Shown piece after piece: positions 1-8,270 of a stretch of DNA of 64,000 nt. Origin of the DNA: Sneathiellales bacterium (lineage in GTDB: Bacteria > Pseudomonadota > Alphaproteobacteria > JANQFL01); NCBI GenBank assembly GCA_028277845.1, contig JANQFL010000007.1, forward strand, positions 1 through 64,000. Direction: 5' to 3'. A program made the translations under genes and the position numbers. The notes under the pieces were generated by a model. The model was not told the DNA's origin and searched no databases. It saw only the letters and a list, made by a program, of their open reading frames with translations. Numbering within the stretch: position 1 is the stretch's first letter; the number at the start of each line of letters is the position of its first letter.

Positions 1-16
1 GGCGGCTGCCGTCTTG

Positions 17-37
17 GCCATACCCCGGGTATGGCCG
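17..37. other. 21-bp near-perfect palindrome
   Basis: Two 10-base arms (GGCCATACCC and GGGTATGGCC) flank a single central C. It lies just outside the dispersed repeat at 47-108 and could fold as a hairpin or cruciform. No T-tract follows on either strand, so it is not a convincing terminator. The rest of positions 1-223 holds the repeat and no gene that can be supported. Confidence 0.4.
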
Positions 38-46
38 TCACCACCA

Positions 47-108
47 GCCTTGGCCTTGGCGCCAATACGCTCCGTCAGAATGCTTCCATCTAAAGAGGAA
101 TTGCTCTA
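47..108 (-). repeat. 62-bp dispersed intergenic repeat, copy 1
   Basis: The reverse complement of this stretch matches 18696-18757 over 62 bases with about seven substitutions and no gaps. The core CATTCTGACGGAGCG is identical in both copies. Both copies are intergenic. Each carries the self-complementary TTGGCGCCAA near one end. Both read through in one frame as a similar short peptide, but this comes from shared DNA and not from a supported gene. Confidence 0.75.
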
Positions 109-223
109 GCAGATCGATAGTCCCGGTCCACCCGTACGCAGCCGGATATTGCGGTGTCGGTGCCAACAGGTTAAACCGTGAGCGCGCCTCTGGGGCGATC
201 GGTCGAACCATTTGCAGCAAATC

Positions 224-1003
224 ATGCCCTCACCCACCCTGTCCGGATTGGTCGTCTGCCACAACGAGGAAGACAATCTCGATGACTGTCTGAGCGCGTT
301 GGCGTTCTGCGACGAAATTGTCGTCGTGCTTGACCGTTGTACGGACCAATCGGCGGATGTGGCGGGCAAGTACACCGACAGGCTCATTCCCGGCGCCTGG
401 CCCATCGAAGGGGACAGGCGCAACGCGGGTCTGGACGCCTGCACCGGCGACTGGGTGCTCGAGGTCGACGCGGATGAACGGATCACGCCGGCCCTGGCCG
501 TGGAAATCCGAACCGCGATCGCATCCGGCCACAGTGGGTATTTTTCCATACCGGTGCACAATTACGTCGGTGGCCGGTTGGTACGTTACGGCTGGGGTGG
601 CTCGATCGGCGTCAACTCGGTCGCCCGTTTGAGCCGCAAAGGCCACAAGCGCTGGGGCCGGCAGCGGGTCCATCCCAGCGTCACTCTGCAAGGGGAACGG
701 AAACGCCTCAACCAACCGCTCGATCACATCGTCGATGACAGCATCTCGGACATGCTGGTGCGACTGGACCGCTATACGACGGCCAGGGCCCAGGATTTGC
801 GGGAGTCCGGCGACCTGGGGTCGTACGGCAACAATATCCGCCGCATCTTTTCCCGTTTCTGGAAATGCTATGTCGGCCGCAAGGGATACAAGGAAGGCGG
901 TTGGGGCCTGCTCATCGCGCTGATGGCGGCGTTGTACCCGATATTGTCCTACCTCAAGGCCCGGCTTGAAACGGACGAGGCTCCTCATCCGTCAGACGAC
1001 TGA
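224..1003 (+). CDS. Glycosyltransferase family 2, WaaE/KdtX-like
   Basis: Probable sugar transferase of lipopolysaccharide core or another surface glycan, acting on the cytoplasmic face of the inner membrane. The 259-residue protein has the GT-A opening VVCHNEE (residues 10-16), the RNAGLD segment (66-71) and the metal-binding DAD in VDADERIT (81-88), as in the WaaE-like branch of GT2. The C-terminus has a hydrophobic stretch that may anchor it. I chose the ATG at 224; an in-frame TTG lies at 212. Its 3' end overlaps the convergent O-antigen ligase-like gene by 50 bp, so the two may belong to one surface-polysaccharide locus. Donor and acceptor sugars cannot be read from sequence. Confidence 0.8.
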   Translation: MPSPTLSGLVVCHNEEDNLDDCLSALAFCDEIVVVLDRCTDQSADVAGKYTDRLIPGAWPIEGDRRNAGLDACTGDWVLEVDADERITPALAVEIRTAIASGHSGYFSIPVHNYVGGRLVRYGWGGSIGVNSVARLSRKGHKRWGRQRVHPSVTLQGERKRLNQPLDHIVDDSISDMLVRLDRYTTARAQDLRESGDLGSYGNNIRRIFSRFWKCYVGRKGYKEGGWGLLIALMAALYPILSYLKARLETDEAPHPSDD

Positions 1004-2213
1004 ATACGGGAAAGAGCAGGAAGGGCAGGCCGAGAGACGCCAGCCACCAGCTTTGCCAAATGCCCCACATCAGATTTACGAGTACGAACGCAAAGCCCAG
1101 GCAAGCCGCCATGGCGGCTTGCCGCCCTCGGTCACTGTCCCATGTCGCGATGGTTCGTCCCACGGCGGCAAGCAGGCCCGCAAACAACAACGCGCCGATA
1201 CCGCCCAGTTCGACCCATATCTGCACCGGCCAGTTATGCGGATGGGTGCCCATCACGGGCTCGGGCCGGGCGGTGCGAAAAAAGTCCGATTGAATGGCGA
1301 TGTCGCCGCCCGGTAGACGGCGGGACGAATCAAATCCCCAGCCCAGAACCGGACGATCAAGGGTTCGGTCCACGGCAAATTCCCACATAAACGTTCGGTG
1401 CAGTGCCGACATGCCGATATTTGGCATCGTGGAATGCAGTCTATCGGGTGTCACTACGGATGAGACCCACACAGGCGCCAACAACAAGATCAGAATCGCG
1501 GCACCCGTAAACACATGAACAACGGGACGCCCCCAGAACCGAACGGCGCCCCAGATTACCGTACCCGCGACAAAGGCGATTTTGATGCTGGCACTCGGGC
1601 TGAATACGACGATGACCACCGCCAAGACGAAAAACCCAAGGCCCATCAGTGTACGCCCGGTCCGGCGCAGGTACCACATAGCCGGCCACAGCAACAGCAA
1701 TGAAAGCGCGATGGCGCGGTTCAAGCGTGGCGCGCGCCAACCCTTTTCACTTCCCGTCAGAGCGGCGAGCCCGCCATTCAACACGCCGTCAAATTCCAGT
1801 TCGATGGCGATCATGAAAAACCCAATACCCAGGCCGGCAATAATCCATTTCCATACGGCGGTATGGCGTTCGCCACCGACTTGCCCCGCCGCCGCACAGA
1901 CAACGGTCAACGCGACCATCACACCGGTCTGCTTGAGAGGCATCCGGGGCGCAACCGACCAAAGGGCCGAAACGGCCGCCCAAAACAGGATGAGCACCAC
2001 CGCGGCAACGATCGCGTTGCGCTGCACTGCCGGGATGCGGCCAAGCGTCACGTATCGTAGGACCACCATAACCGCCGCGATGCCGATCACCGCGGCCGCG
2101 CCGCTTGGCGCCAATACCTGGGCCGGAATGACGAGCGCCCCGATCAGAGCGATCGCCCACATCTCAATCGGATACCGGTTCAAGGCAGAAGTGGATCGGG
2201 CGGCTGGAGCCAA
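954..2213 (-). CDS. O-antigen ligase/Wzy-type polymerase family membrane protein
   Basis: A 419-residue polytopic protein with about ten to twelve hydrophobic segments and one large periplasmic loop in the second half. That loop holds the pattern expected of the Wzy_C/WaaL superfamily: VLGWGFDSS followed by MGTHPHNWPVQIW, with conserved histidines. Such enzymes transfer or polymerise undecaprenyl-linked glycans in the periplasm. The longest frame starts at a TTG (2213); an ATG at 2162, just before the first membrane segment, is an equally good start. It is convergent with the neighbouring glycosyltransferase and overlaps its end. Ligase and polymerase cannot be told apart from sequence alone. 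Confidence 0.75.
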   Translation of the reverse strand: MAPAARSTSALNRYPIEMWAIALIGALVIPAQVLAPSGAAAVIGIAAVMVVLRYVTLGRIPAVQRNAIVAAVVLILFWAAVSALWSVAPRMPLKQTGVMVALTVVCAAAGQVGGERHTAVWKWIIAGLGIGFFMIAIELEFDGVLNGGLAALTGSEKGWRAPRLNRAIALSLLLLWPAMWYLRRTGRTLMGLGFFVLAVVIVVFSPSASIKIAFVAGTVIWGAVRFWGRPVVHVFTGAAILILLLAPVWVSSVVTPDRLHSTMPNIGMSALHRTFMWEFAVDRTLDRPVLGWGFDSSRRLPGGDIAIQSDFFRTARPEPVMGTHPHNWPVQIWVELGGIGALLFAGLLAAVGRTIATWDSDRGRQAAMAACLGFAFVLVNLMWGIWQSWWLASLGLPFLLFPVFSRLTDEEPRPFQAGP

Positions 2214-2675
2214 AACGGATTACACCTGGTTCGTCGAAATCAGCGGCACTTATAGTGGAGAAATTCATCTATCACCAACAGTCTTCGTTTTCGGATGCGC
2301 CACATCGACCCGCCATGCTTGTCCGCATCGGAACGGCTGGAGAATCCGCGCTTGGCGCCGCAAAGCCGGAAAACCAAGGCAAAACAGGAACCGGCGCGAC
2401 CACGTTCGAGAAAATGGGTGCCGTGGCGGCGGCCGAACGGAATTGGTGACGGGCGCAGTCAGGAGCGAACCGGCCTCAGAGGTTGCAGTCTCGGGTTTCC
2501 CCGTCATTCATCGAAAGAACAGGGAGGCGTTGAGCGGGCGGAGTTCTTGGCGGGATGAGCACGGACCGAACGGCCACATCGATCAAAAGTCGGTCACTCC
2601 GTAGGAGATCAAGTCGTGGGACTGACCGACAGGCCCGTAACGCAATAGTTTCACGGGCAATTCCCTGTTTGTGTT
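2214..2675. other. 462-bp gap with no recognisable gene
   Basis: Between the ligase-like gene and the sugar catabolic operon. Short frames exist on both strands but none has a credible start, ribosome-binding site or familiar motif. No clear terminator or repeat was seen. It could hold decayed sequence. Confidence 0.4.
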
Positions 2676-3431
2676 TCAAATGGTCCAGCCGCCGTCGATG
2701 GCAAATGTCTGACCCGTTGTGTATTGGCTTTCGTCACTCGCCAGGTAAAGTGCGAGCTGGGCAATTTCTCCAGCTTCACCGAGACGGCCCATCGGTTGGC
2801 GCGCGATGAAGTCGGACATGGCTTTCTCGTAGTCACCCGTGGCCCGAAGCCGATCGTGCAGGCTCGGGCTGTCGACCGTGCCGGGGCAGATCGCGTTGCA
2901 GCGAATGCCTTTGGTCACGAAATCCGCGGCGATGGACTTCGTCATTCCGACGACGGCCGCCTTGGAGACGCAATAGGCGAACCGGTTCGGTACACCTTTG
3001 AGCGACGAAGCAACCGAGGACATGTTGATTATGGATCCGCCGCCATTTTCCAGCATGCCGGGGAGCACCAGCTTGGTCAGTCGGTACATTGCCTTGACGT
3101 TGAGGTCGAAGCTGAAATCCCAATCGCGTTCGTCACATTCCAAAATACTGCCGGCGGCGACGTAACCCGCGCAGTTGAAGAGAGCGTCAAGCCGAGGCAA
3201 TGAACCAACGGCTTCGTTGACCGCGTCCGCATCCGTCACATCCAACACCATGGTCGTGACATGTTCGGTGCCTTCGAGGTCTTGCAGGGCGTCGGGGTTG
3301 AGATCGCTGGCGACAACCTGTCCGCCTTCGCGCGCCATAAGTTCCGCCGTGGCGCGCCCGATGCCCTGGCCGGCAGCCGTTATCAAAATCGTCTTTCCCG
3401 CCAGGCGGTTTGAAACGGATGTTTTATGCAC
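2676..3431 (-). CDS. Short-chain dehydrogenase, probable 2-keto-3-deoxy-L-fuconate 4-dehydrogenase
   Basis: Classical NAD(P)-dependent SDR of 251 residues. It has the glycine-rich cofactor motif AAGQGIG (19-25), NCAG (86-89), the catalytic serine region NMSS (136-139) and the active-site YCVSK (Tyr153, Lys157). The C-terminus ends with the usual TGQTFAIDGG. Its place in an operon with FucU, a lactonase and an aldose dehydrogenase suggests it oxidises 2-keto-3-deoxy-L-fuconate, the fourth step of the non-phosphorylating fucose route. The start is a GTG at 3431; no in-frame ATG precedes the cofactor motif. It is the last gene of the leftward operon. The SDR call is firm, the substrate is inferred from context. 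Confidence 0.8.
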   Translation of the reverse strand: MHKTSVSNRLAGKTILITAAGQGIGRATAELMAREGGQVVASDLNPDALQDLEGTEHVTTMVLDVTDADAVNEAVGSLPRLDALFNCAGYVAAGSILECDERDWDFSFDLNVKAMYRLTKLVLPGMLENGGGSIINMSSVASSLKGVPNRFAYCVSKAAVVGMTKSIAADFVTKGIRCNAICPGTVDSPSLHDRLRATGDYEKAMSDFIARQPMGRLGEAGEIAQLALYLASDESQYTTGQTFAIDGGWTI

Positions 3432-3437
3432 TTCGGA

Positions 3438-3551
3438 TCACACACTTTCTGGTAATGGTTCGACGGGGATGTTCGAGAGGCTTTCATCGACGTCCCGGCG
3501 ATCAATATGTTCCAACCGGAGTCCGGCGGGGCCCGAAGAGGGTGAGGTCAT
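3438..3551 (-). CDS. Possible 37-residue protein between the lactonase and SDR genes
   Basis: The ATG overlaps the stop codon of the upstream lactonase in an ATGA arrangement, and the frame stops just before the GTG of the SDR gene. All other gene junctions upstream in this operon also overlap, so translation by coupling is plausible. The short product has no recognisable motif. It may be a real small protein, a coupling leader for the SDR gene, or the relic of a lost gene. Confidence 0.25.
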   Translation of the reverse strand: MTSPSSGPAGLRLEHIDRRDVDESLSNIPVEPLPESV

Positions 3552-4384
3552 ATGGCACTCCTCAGATTGTAGGCCCGGGTGGCATTGTCCCCCAGAATGG
3601 CGTCCCGCTGCTGCCCGGAGAGATTGCGCAAGAGTTCGTCCGTCGTGCTGCACCATCGTTCATAACTGCTTGCCAGCGTGCAGACCGGCCAATCGCTGCC
3701 CCACAACAAGCGGTCGGGGCCGAACGTGTCCAATAGGTGCTGAACATACGGCTGCAGATCGGCGGTCGTCCAGTCATGACGGGCCTCGGTCACGAGGCCC
3801 GAAAGCTTGCAAAACGCATTGGTCTCCCGGGCGAGCGCCTTCATGTCTTCGGCCCAGCCGTCCATGGTGTTGTCGCGGATAAGCGGCTTCGATCCATGAT
3901 CGATGACGACCCGCATGTCGGGATAACGCGTCAGTAAACGTCGCAACGGGCCCAGTTGATGCGGCAGGGTGAGCGCGTCAAATGTGAGATCGTTTGCCTG
4001 GAGCGCCTCAAATGCCGGCGCAAGCGCGTCCTTCAGCATCCACTGCGGATCCGGGATGTCCTGGATCATGGGACGCAGGCCGACGAGGGCCGGGTGTTTT
4101 GCCAGCACGGCGATTTGTGCGCCGGCGTCAGCGGCCTCGAAGTCGACCCAGCCGACGACGCCCTTGATAAACGGCGCATCATCGGCCAGTGAGAGCATGA
4201 ACTCGGATTCCGCAACCGTTGGGGCTGCCTGCACCAGCACGGTTCCCTCGATGCCGGCGGCATGCATGAGAGGCGCAAGGTCTTCCGGCAGGAAATCGCG
4301 ATAGATCGGCTCCAGTTCCGGTGTCAACCAGCCATAGTCACCGCGAGCAACCGACCAGAAATGCTGGTGAGCGTCGATTCTCAT
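3548..4384 (-). CDS. Amidohydrolase superfamily lactonase, probable L-fuconolactonase (COG3618)
   Basis: A 278-residue TIM-barrel hydrolase of the amidohydrolase_2/COG3618 type. It opens with the metal-binding DAHQHFW (His6 and His8), has IDHGSKP near 161-167 and the conserved GSDWPV with the catalytic aspartate near 231. Characterised COG3618 members include L-fucono-1,5-lactonase and other sugar lactonases, which open the lactone made by an aldose dehydrogenase. The start overlaps the end of the mutarotase gene (ATGA), and the aldose dehydrogenase is one gene further upstream. This fits step two of L-fucose oxidation. The family is firm; the exact lactone is inferred. Confidence 0.85.
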   Translation of the reverse strand: MRIDAHQHFWSVARGDYGWLTPELEPIYRDFLPEDLAPLMHAAGIEGTVLVQAAPTVAESEFMLSLADDAPFIKGVVGWVDFEAADAGAQIAVLAKHPALVGLRPMIQDIPDPQWMLKDALAPAFEALQANDLTFDALTLPHQLGPLRRLLTRYPDMRVVIDHGSKPLIRDNTMDGWAEDMKALARETNAFCKLSGLVTEARHDWTTADLQPYVQHLLDTFGPDRLLWGSDWPVCTLASSYERWCSTTDELLRNLSGQQRDAILGDNATRAYNLRSAI

Positions 4385-4809
4385 CGGACGACACCTTTCT
4401 TGAGGATTATGTTTCCGTAAAGGCGGCGTTCGCCGGTCTGGACAATCACGAAGGCTTGTGCCGCCCGCTCATAGAAAGCGAACCGTTCCAGCGTGTCGAT
4501 CTTCGCGGGGTTGTCGGCTGACCGGTTGATGATGTTCTGAAAATCGGCGACGGCGTCCGGTATTGCGTCCGGATCGTCCACGACCTGCATGGTGATCGCG
4601 GGATTGGGCACAAACTCGTCAAGCGGCATCACGGACAAAACGGCTTCAAGCATTTCACTGGCGGAGGAGCCGTCGGCGCGGATGCACTCAGGCCCCGTGC
4701 TGGAACCGGGAAAGTTTGCATCGGAGATGACGATTTCGTCGCCATGCCCCATTGCACGCAGGGCATAAAGAAGCTCGGGCGACAGGATAGGGTTGATATT
4801 ACGCAGCAT
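4381..4809 (-). CDS. fucU: RbsD/FucU family L-fucose mutarotase
   Basis: A 142-residue cytosolic protein of the RbsD/FucU fold that interconverts sugar anomers. It shows the family signature MGHGDEIVISDANFP (residues 20-34, catalytic His22) and the C-terminal RLYGNIILKKGV. The second signature matches the FucU branch better than the RbsD branch. The gene overlaps both neighbours, being translationally coupled between the aldose dehydrogenase and the lactonase. It is the strongest pointer that this locus handles L-fucose or a close deoxy or methyl-pentose analogue. Confidence 0.85.
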   Translation of the reverse strand: MLRNINPILSPELLYALRAMGHGDEIVISDANFPGSSTGPECIRADGSSASEMLEAVLSVMPLDEFVPNPAITMQVVDDPDAIPDAVADFQNIINRSADNPAKIDTLERFAFYERAAQAFVIVQTGERRLYGNIILKKGVVR

Positions 4810-5851
4810 CGGTTGTCTCCGATGGCAGCGGCGCGTCCGGGCGAATTAAGCCTTCACTTCGCAGATCGGACCAAAGCCCCGCAGGAATATCGCGCTCCAT
4901 CAAATCGATATTGGCTTGAACCTGGGCCGCGTTCATGGCGCCCGGGATGACGGTCTTGACGCACGGATGGCCCAGCACGAATTGCAGCGCGGCAGCGATC
5001 ATCGGGGTGCCATGGGCCTGGCAAACCGCTTCGATCCGGCGCACGCGTTCCAATATCTCTTCCGGCGCATCGGCATAGTTGTACTTGGCACCCGGTATGG
5101 GGCCGGTCGCCAGGATTCCTGAATTGTAGGGGCCGCCCAGAATGATTCCGACATCGCGTTTTTCGCAAAGCGGCAAAAAGCTCTCGAGCGCGTCCTGCTC
5201 CAGCAAAGTATATCGCCCGGCAAGCAGGAATCCGTCAAAGTCACCCAGGCCGAGCAACTTTTCGCAGACTTGCCATTCGTTGACCCCGGCGCCGATGGCG
5301 GCGATATCGCCGGCCGAACGCAGTTCGGTCAGGGCTTTGTAGCCGCCCCTGTCGAACAATTCGCGAACCTTGGCGTCACTTGCTTCCTGACTTCCCTGGC
5401 TGAATACGCAGACATCGTGTACGAGCAGGATATCGACATTGTTGACGCCCATTCGCTCGAGGCTGGCCTCGTGGCTCCGCATGACGCCATCGTAGGTGTA
5501 GTCGAAAACGATGCGCTTCTGCGGGACGTCGACAAAGGCCTCCGCTGTAACCTCATGCGGTTCACAATCCAGTAGAAGCCGACCGATCTTGGTCGAAAGC
5601 TGGATCGTGTCGCGGTCAAACCTGGTGAAAGCTTCGCCGAACCGGATCTCCGAGCGCCCCAGGCCGTATTGTGGTGCCGTGTCAAAATAGCGGATCCCTG
5701 CGTCGTATGCCGCCTGCAAGGCCGATTGTGCGTCTTCCTCGCTGACTTTCCTGTAAAGATTACCGAGCGGCGCACCGCCGAATCCTATACGAGTCAAGGG
5801 CACGGGACGTGGCGTGCGCGTATTCAACAGTTCCGTTGACGTTGTCTTCAT
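4799..5851 (-). CDS. Aldo/keto reductase, probable L-fucose (aldose) 1-dehydrogenase
   Basis: A 350-residue AKR-fold oxidoreductase. The catalytic tetrad is visible: Asp57 and Tyr62 in FDTAPQYG, Lys88 in STKIG and His145 in LLVHD. The length and the N-terminal GFGGAPLGNLY match the D-threo-aldose/L-fucose dehydrogenase branch. In the proposed pathway it oxidises L-fucose to L-fuconolactone with NAD(P). It overlaps the GntR gene by four bases and the mutarotase gene by eleven, so it is the first enzyme of the leftward operon. A pyridoxal dehydrogenase role is a family alternative, less likely with these neighbours. Confidence 0.8.
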   Translation of the reverse strand: MKTTSTELLNTRTPRPVPLTRIGFGGAPLGNLYRKVSEEDAQSALQAAYDAGIRYFDTAPQYGLGRSEIRFGEAFTRFDRDTIQLSTKIGRLLLDCEPHEVTAEAFVDVPQKRIVFDYTYDGVMRSHEASLERMGVNNVDILLVHDVCVFSQGSQEASDAKVRELFDRGGYKALTELRSAGDIAAIGAGVNEWQVCEKLLGLGDFDGFLLAGRYTLLEQDALESFLPLCEKRDVGIILGGPYNSGILATGPIPGAKYNYADAPEEILERVRRIEAVCQAHGTPMIAAALQFVLGHPCVKTVIPGAMNAAQVQANIDLMERDIPAGLWSDLRSEGLIRPDAPLPSETTDAA

Positions 5852-6588
5852 CTCGATTCAGTCCTCGTTCCGGCGCCGGCGAGGTTGAACAGCTCCGGTC
5901 GTTCGTCCCGTAATTTCTCAAGCCGCGGCAACAGTTGCCCGAGGTGTCGCTTCATCGTGTCGCGAGCCCGTGCCGGATCGCCGGCGCAGACCGCGTCATG
6001 TACGGCACGGTGTTCGTCACGTGTTTCGGTGAGGCGGCCAGGGGTCGGAAGCAATAGTATCCGCGCCCGACTGACGTGCACCAAAACTCTTTCGGACAGT
6101 TCGGAGAGCCCATTGAAGCCAGTGAAGTTCATCAACAGATGGTGGAACTCTTCGTCTGCTTCATAGAATCCCAGGGTATCGTTGTCCTCGACCAACAAAT
6201 CCTGCATCCGGATATTGCGGGTCAGCTTCTTGCGTTGGTCGTCGGTGATGTTGCGTGCGACCTTGTCAACGACGGCGAGTTCCAGCGCCTCCCGGATGAA
6301 GACGCCTTCGCGGATTTCATCCATGGAAAAGTAGGCGACGCGGGTGGCCGATTGCGGAACAACGTCGACGAGCCCTTCGGTCGACAGGCGGGAAATGGCC
6401 TCGGCCACAGGTGCACGGGATACACCCAGTTTCTCACAGATGGGGCCTTTGCGCAGGATCGCGCCCGGAGGGAAGTCGAGGGCAAGGATAGCCTGCTTGA
6501 TAGACTGGTGAACCTGCTGCGCGAGGCCCCCGTTGGCACTCGACAAGTTACGCAGCAGTTTCGCGTTGATTTCGTTCGTTTGATTCAT
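5848..6588 (-). CDS. GntR-family (FadR/FCD type) regulator of the sugar locus
   Basis: A 246-residue repressor with an N-terminal winged helix (about residues 20-85; KLGVSRAPVAEAISRL is the helix-turn-helix) and a C-terminal FCD ligand domain. FCD metal and ligand residues are visible as Asp/His in EADEEFHH, EHRAVHDA and the final KRHLGQ. I chose the ATG at 6588; the open frame extends further upstream but the extension has no domain character. It is the first gene of the leftward operon, diverging from the dehydratase/ABC operon, so it probably controls both through the 73-bp spacer. The effector is probably a pathway sugar acid (inference). Confidence 0.85.
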   Translation of the reverse strand: MNQTNEINAKLLRNLSSANGGLAQQVHQSIKQAILALDFPPGAILRKGPICEKLGVSRAPVAEAISRLSTEGLVDVVPQSATRVAYFSMDEIREGVFIREALELAVVDKVARNITDDQRKKLTRNIRMQDLLVEDNDTLGFYEADEEFHHLLMNFTGFNGLSELSERVLVHVSRARILLLPTPGRLTETRDEHRAVHDAVCAGDPARARDTMKRHLGQLLPRLEKLRDERPELFNLAGAGTRTESR

Positions 6589-6607
6589 GGTCGAACAATT
6601 AGCATAG

Positions 6608-6617
6608 TAACATGTTA
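6608..6617. promoter_or_regulatory. Palindrome in divergent spacer, candidate GntR operator
   Basis: TAACATGTTA is a perfect 10-bp palindrome in the short space between the GntR gene and the divergent UxaA gene. Position and symmetry fit an autoregulatory operator. The sequence is not a textbook FadR-type site, so this is a candidate only. Confidence 0.35.
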
Positions 6618-6661
6618 GTTGACTACCCGTATGGATCAGGGTTATCCAATATTGCAGCCGA

Positions 6662-8227
6662 ATGGAAGGCATGATGCAGATAGCACCGAACGAACGGAAC
6701 CTGGCGGCACCCAAAGTCGACACAATCAAGCTCAGCCCGGCTGATAATGTCGTCATTGCGCTGCACGATCTCCGCGCAGGCGAGCGACCGTCCGGCGTGG
6801 ATACCGAACTCGCATCGAATGTGGCGCGCGGTCACAAAATCGCATGCGAACAAATCGCGGCCGGGCAGAATGTTCTGCGTTACGGCCAAATCATCGGTCA
6901 GGCGACTGCCGATATTGAGCCGGGCGAGCATGTCCACGATCACAATCTCGGCATGGGCGCACACCGGCAAGACTATGCCTTCGCCAGTGCGAACGCTCCC
7001 TTGCCGGTCATCGAACAGGTACGCACGTTCCAAGGTTATCACCGTGCGGATGGCCGGGTCGGGACCAGAAACTACATCGGCATTGTCACGACCGTGAATT
7101 GCTCCGGCTCGGTCGCACGGTTTATCGCCGATGCAGCCGAAAAGTCTGGCTTGTTGGATGAGTTCCCGAATGTCGATGGTGTTGTCCCGATCGTGCACGG
7201 TACGGGCTGTGGCATGGCGGGCGATAACGAAGGTTACCATACGCTGTTTCGGACCCTGGCAGGATATACGCAGCATCCGAATTTCGGTGCTGTTCTGCTG
7301 ATTGGTCTGGGGTGCGAAGTCATGCAGGTCTCCAAGCTCGTTGGCGACAGGCCCATCCGCGGTGATGGTGCGATGCGACACATGACCATTCAGAATGCCG
7401 GTGGTACTCGCCGAACAATCGAGCGCGGCCTCGAGGAGCTAAAGAGCCTTGCCGCACACGCCAACAAGGCAACCCGCGCACCGGCGCCCGTCAGTGAAAT
7501 CACAGTCGGGATGCAGTGTGGTGGTTCGGATGGATACTCCGGCATTACGGCAAATCCGGCGCTCGGCTTTGCATCCGATCTGCTGATTCGTCATGGAGGC
7601 ACGACGATTCTCTCGGAAACCTCGGAGATTTACGGGGCCGAACATCTTCTGACCCGGCGCGCGGAAAACGAGGCCGTCGGTCGGAAATTGGTGGATCGCG
7701 TATTGTGGTGGGAGGACTACACCGCGCGCAACGGCAACGAGATGAACAACAACCCGAGCCCCGGGAACAAGCGCGGCGGGCTGACGACAATCCTCGAGAA
7801 ATCGCTCGGGGCCGTGGCCAAAGGCGGCACCGCCCCACTTCGCGATGTCTATCTTTTTGGCGAACGGATCGACAAGAAAGGGTTCGTTTTCATGGACAGC
7901 CCCGGCTTTGATCCGTGCTCCGTGACCGGCCAGGTGGCGTCCGGCGCCAATCTTGTTGTTTTCACGACGGGACGCGGATCGGTATCCGGTTACAAACCGA
8001 CACCCTGCGTAAAGCTGTCGACGAACTCGGAAATGTACGCTCGCATGCGAGACGATATGGACCTGAACTGCGGCGATATCGTGACCAGTGGTGTGAGCAT
8101 TGAAACCAAGGGGCAGGAATTGTTCGAGCTTCTGATCCGCGTCGCATCGGGAGAGCGGACACGAAGTGAAGAACTCGGATTTGGCGGGGTTGAGTTTGTG
8201 CCTTGGCAGATTGGAGCCGTGATGTAG
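6662..8227 (+). CDS. UxaA-family (altronate dehydratase type) sugar-acid dehydratase, probable L-fuconate dehydratase
   Basis: A 521-residue full-length UxaA-family protein. An N-terminal SAF domain (about residues 20-100) precedes the large catalytic domain, which has RVGTRNY, the cysteine motifs GTGCGM and LGCE, and QCGGSDG. These cysteine and histidine residues are typical of the iron-dependent family that removes water from altronate, galactarate and similar acids. Here it would convert L-fuconate to 2-keto-3-deoxy-L-fuconate, replacing the enolase-type dehydratase known in Xanthomonas. The Campylobacter jejuni fucose locus also carries uxaA-like genes. ATG at 6662; ATGs at 6671 and 6674 are possible. 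First gene of the rightward operon. Confidence 0.8.
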   Translation: MEGMMQIAPNERNLAAPKVDTIKLSPADNVVIALHDLRAGERPSGVDTELASNVARGHKIACEQIAAGQNVLRYGQIIGQATADIEPGEHVHDHNLGMGAHRQDYAFASANAPLPVIEQVRTFQGYHRADGRVGTRNYIGIVTTVNCSGSVARFIADAAEKSGLLDEFPNVDGVVPIVHGTGCGMAGDNEGYHTLFRTLAGYTQHPNFGAVLLIGLGCEVMQVSKLVGDRPIRGDGAMRHMTIQNAGGTRRTIERGLEELKSLAAHANKATRAPAPVSEITVGMQCGGSDGYSGITANPALGFASDLLIRHGGTTILSETSEIYGAEHLLTRRAENEAVGRKLVDRVLWWEDYTARNGNEMNNNPSPGNKRGGLTTILEKSLGAVAKGGTAPLRDVYLFGERIDKKGFVFMDSPGFDPCSVTGQVASGANLVVFTTGRGSVSGYKPTPCVKLSTNSEMYARMRDDMDLNCGDIVTSGVSIETKGQELFELLIRVASGERTRSEELGFGGVEFVPWQIGAVM

Positions 8228-8270
8228 GCGCGTGCGGGCGCAGGTTCCATTGTCGCAAGGGGGGGTAGGA

